From Pedobacter sp. Hv1 (GTDB lineage: Bacteria; Bacteroidota; Bacteroidia; Sphingobacteriales; Sphingobacteriaceae), in the NCBI RefSeq assembly GCF_001412215.1, contig NZ_LLWP01000009.1, positions 434,001 through 498,000 on the forward strand: a DNA stretch of 64,000 nucleotides. Direction: 5' to 3'. The position numbers were made by a program, and so were the translations under genes. This document shows positions 63,750 through 64,000 of this stretch, piece by piece. The notes beneath the pieces are model-generated. The model searched no databases. It saw only the letters and a program-made list of their open reading frames with translations, and was not told the origin of the DNA. Each line of letters starts with the position of its first letter. Position 1 is the first letter of the stretch.

Positions 63750-64000
63750 ATGATGAAGAAACTCTTGTTCTCCGGTCTTTTAATACTTCCATTTTCGTTA
63801 TTTGCTCAAAATTCGGCTCAAAGAGTTGAGGTAGGCAAGCGTGCAGATGCGATTACAGGAAAAGTAATCAATTGGCGCAGAGACTTTCATGAGCATCCAG
63901 AATTGGGCAATCAAGAGAAACGTACCGCAGGAATTATAGCCAAGCATTTACAAGATTTAGGCATTGAAGTAAAGACTGGTGTAGCCAAAACAGGTGTAGT
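63750..64000 (+). CDS. M20 family peptidase, exported, 3'-truncated
   Basis: The gene runs off the window after 83 codons. It starts with ATG at 63750 and a signal peptide (MMKKLLFSGLLILPFSLFAQ). The visible mature start VGKRADAITGKVINWRRDFHEHPELGNQEKRTAGI matches M20 amidohydrolases (RDxHxHPEL motif). It is distinct from the cytosolic M20 member at 45145. Its metal-binding core is beyond the window. Probably N-acyl amino acid amidohydrolase or aminoacylase type. Confidence 0.88.
   Translation, partial: MMKKLLFSGLLILPFSLFAQNSAQRVEVGKRADAITGKVINWRRDFHEHPELGNQEKRTAGIIAKHLQDLGIEVKTGVAKTGV

Overview
The window comes from a low-GC, free-living member of the Bacteroidota, most likely family Sphingobacteriaceae and probably Pedobacter or a close relative. 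I judge this from protein family content: SecA with the long Bacteroidota insert, DUF4369-TlpA thioredoxins, FecI-like ECF sigma factors with single-span antisigma or beta-barrel partners, DUF4251, DUF5777, DUF4350. The local order miaB, sigma-54 activator, lptE, TPR protein, secG, groES, groEL points the same way. No database search was run. I see no rRNA, tRNA, CRISPR array, integrase or prophage. The first gene lacks its 5' end and the last lacks its 3' end.

Layout. 1-4855: an operon of membrane proteins, a MoxR ATPase and a DUF58 protein (Bat-like module). 4856-5080: repeat-rich gap. 5081-9018: serine deaminase, a TonB-domain protein and a GH29 fucosidase. 9019-11218: a small accessory island with a 21-bp minisatellite, a palindrome, a CI-like regulator, an 85-aa protein and a nucleotidyltransferase-like/HEPN protein. 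11220-15206: MgtC-like protein, a 43-aa membrane peptide, groEL-groES and a REP-associated tyrosine transposase (RAYT). 15223-20185: secG to miaB housekeeping operon, read leftward. 20326-23935: two paralogous AsmA-like envelope proteins. 23978-28319: dipeptidyl peptidase IV, ilvE, tryptophan 2,3-dioxygenase. 28712-31743: ECF sigma/zinc antisigma operon with a DUF6249-like membrane protein and a serine hydrolase. 31882-35957: SerB-SerA-like fusion, epimerase, arginase-fold protein and Lrp regulator. 36334-39129: two tandem TlpA-like proteins and a Cys-rich double-glycine peptide. 39285-53634: purD, secA, peptidases and hydrolases, a GIY-YIG ORF inside inverted repeats, dnaG, yraN, glutamine cyclotransferase. 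53635-57996: ECF sigma, antisigma-like, YceI, DUF5777, Rieske operon. 58187-64000: pgi, an erythromycin-esterase-like protein, a LytS/LytTR two-component pair and the start of an M20 peptidase.

The most notable non-genic signal is a dispersed palindrome with the core GGTTCGTG-N4-CACGAACC. It occurs five times in gaps between 4.9 and 22.1 kb. One perfect copy lies 99 bp upstream of the RAYT gene, and two copies cap tandem-repeat tracts with 24-bp and 21-bp units. A second, unrelated repeat (GTCATTGCGA...GAAGCAATCT) flanks the GIY-YIG ORF in inverted orientation. Other leads are a matched pair of candidate ECF promoters (GCAACC-N15-GGTCTA), a SerB-SerA fusion that lacks the NAD-binding domain, an arginase-fold protein with half of its metal ligands replaced, and a six-cysteine GG-leader peptide next to two secreted thioredoxins.
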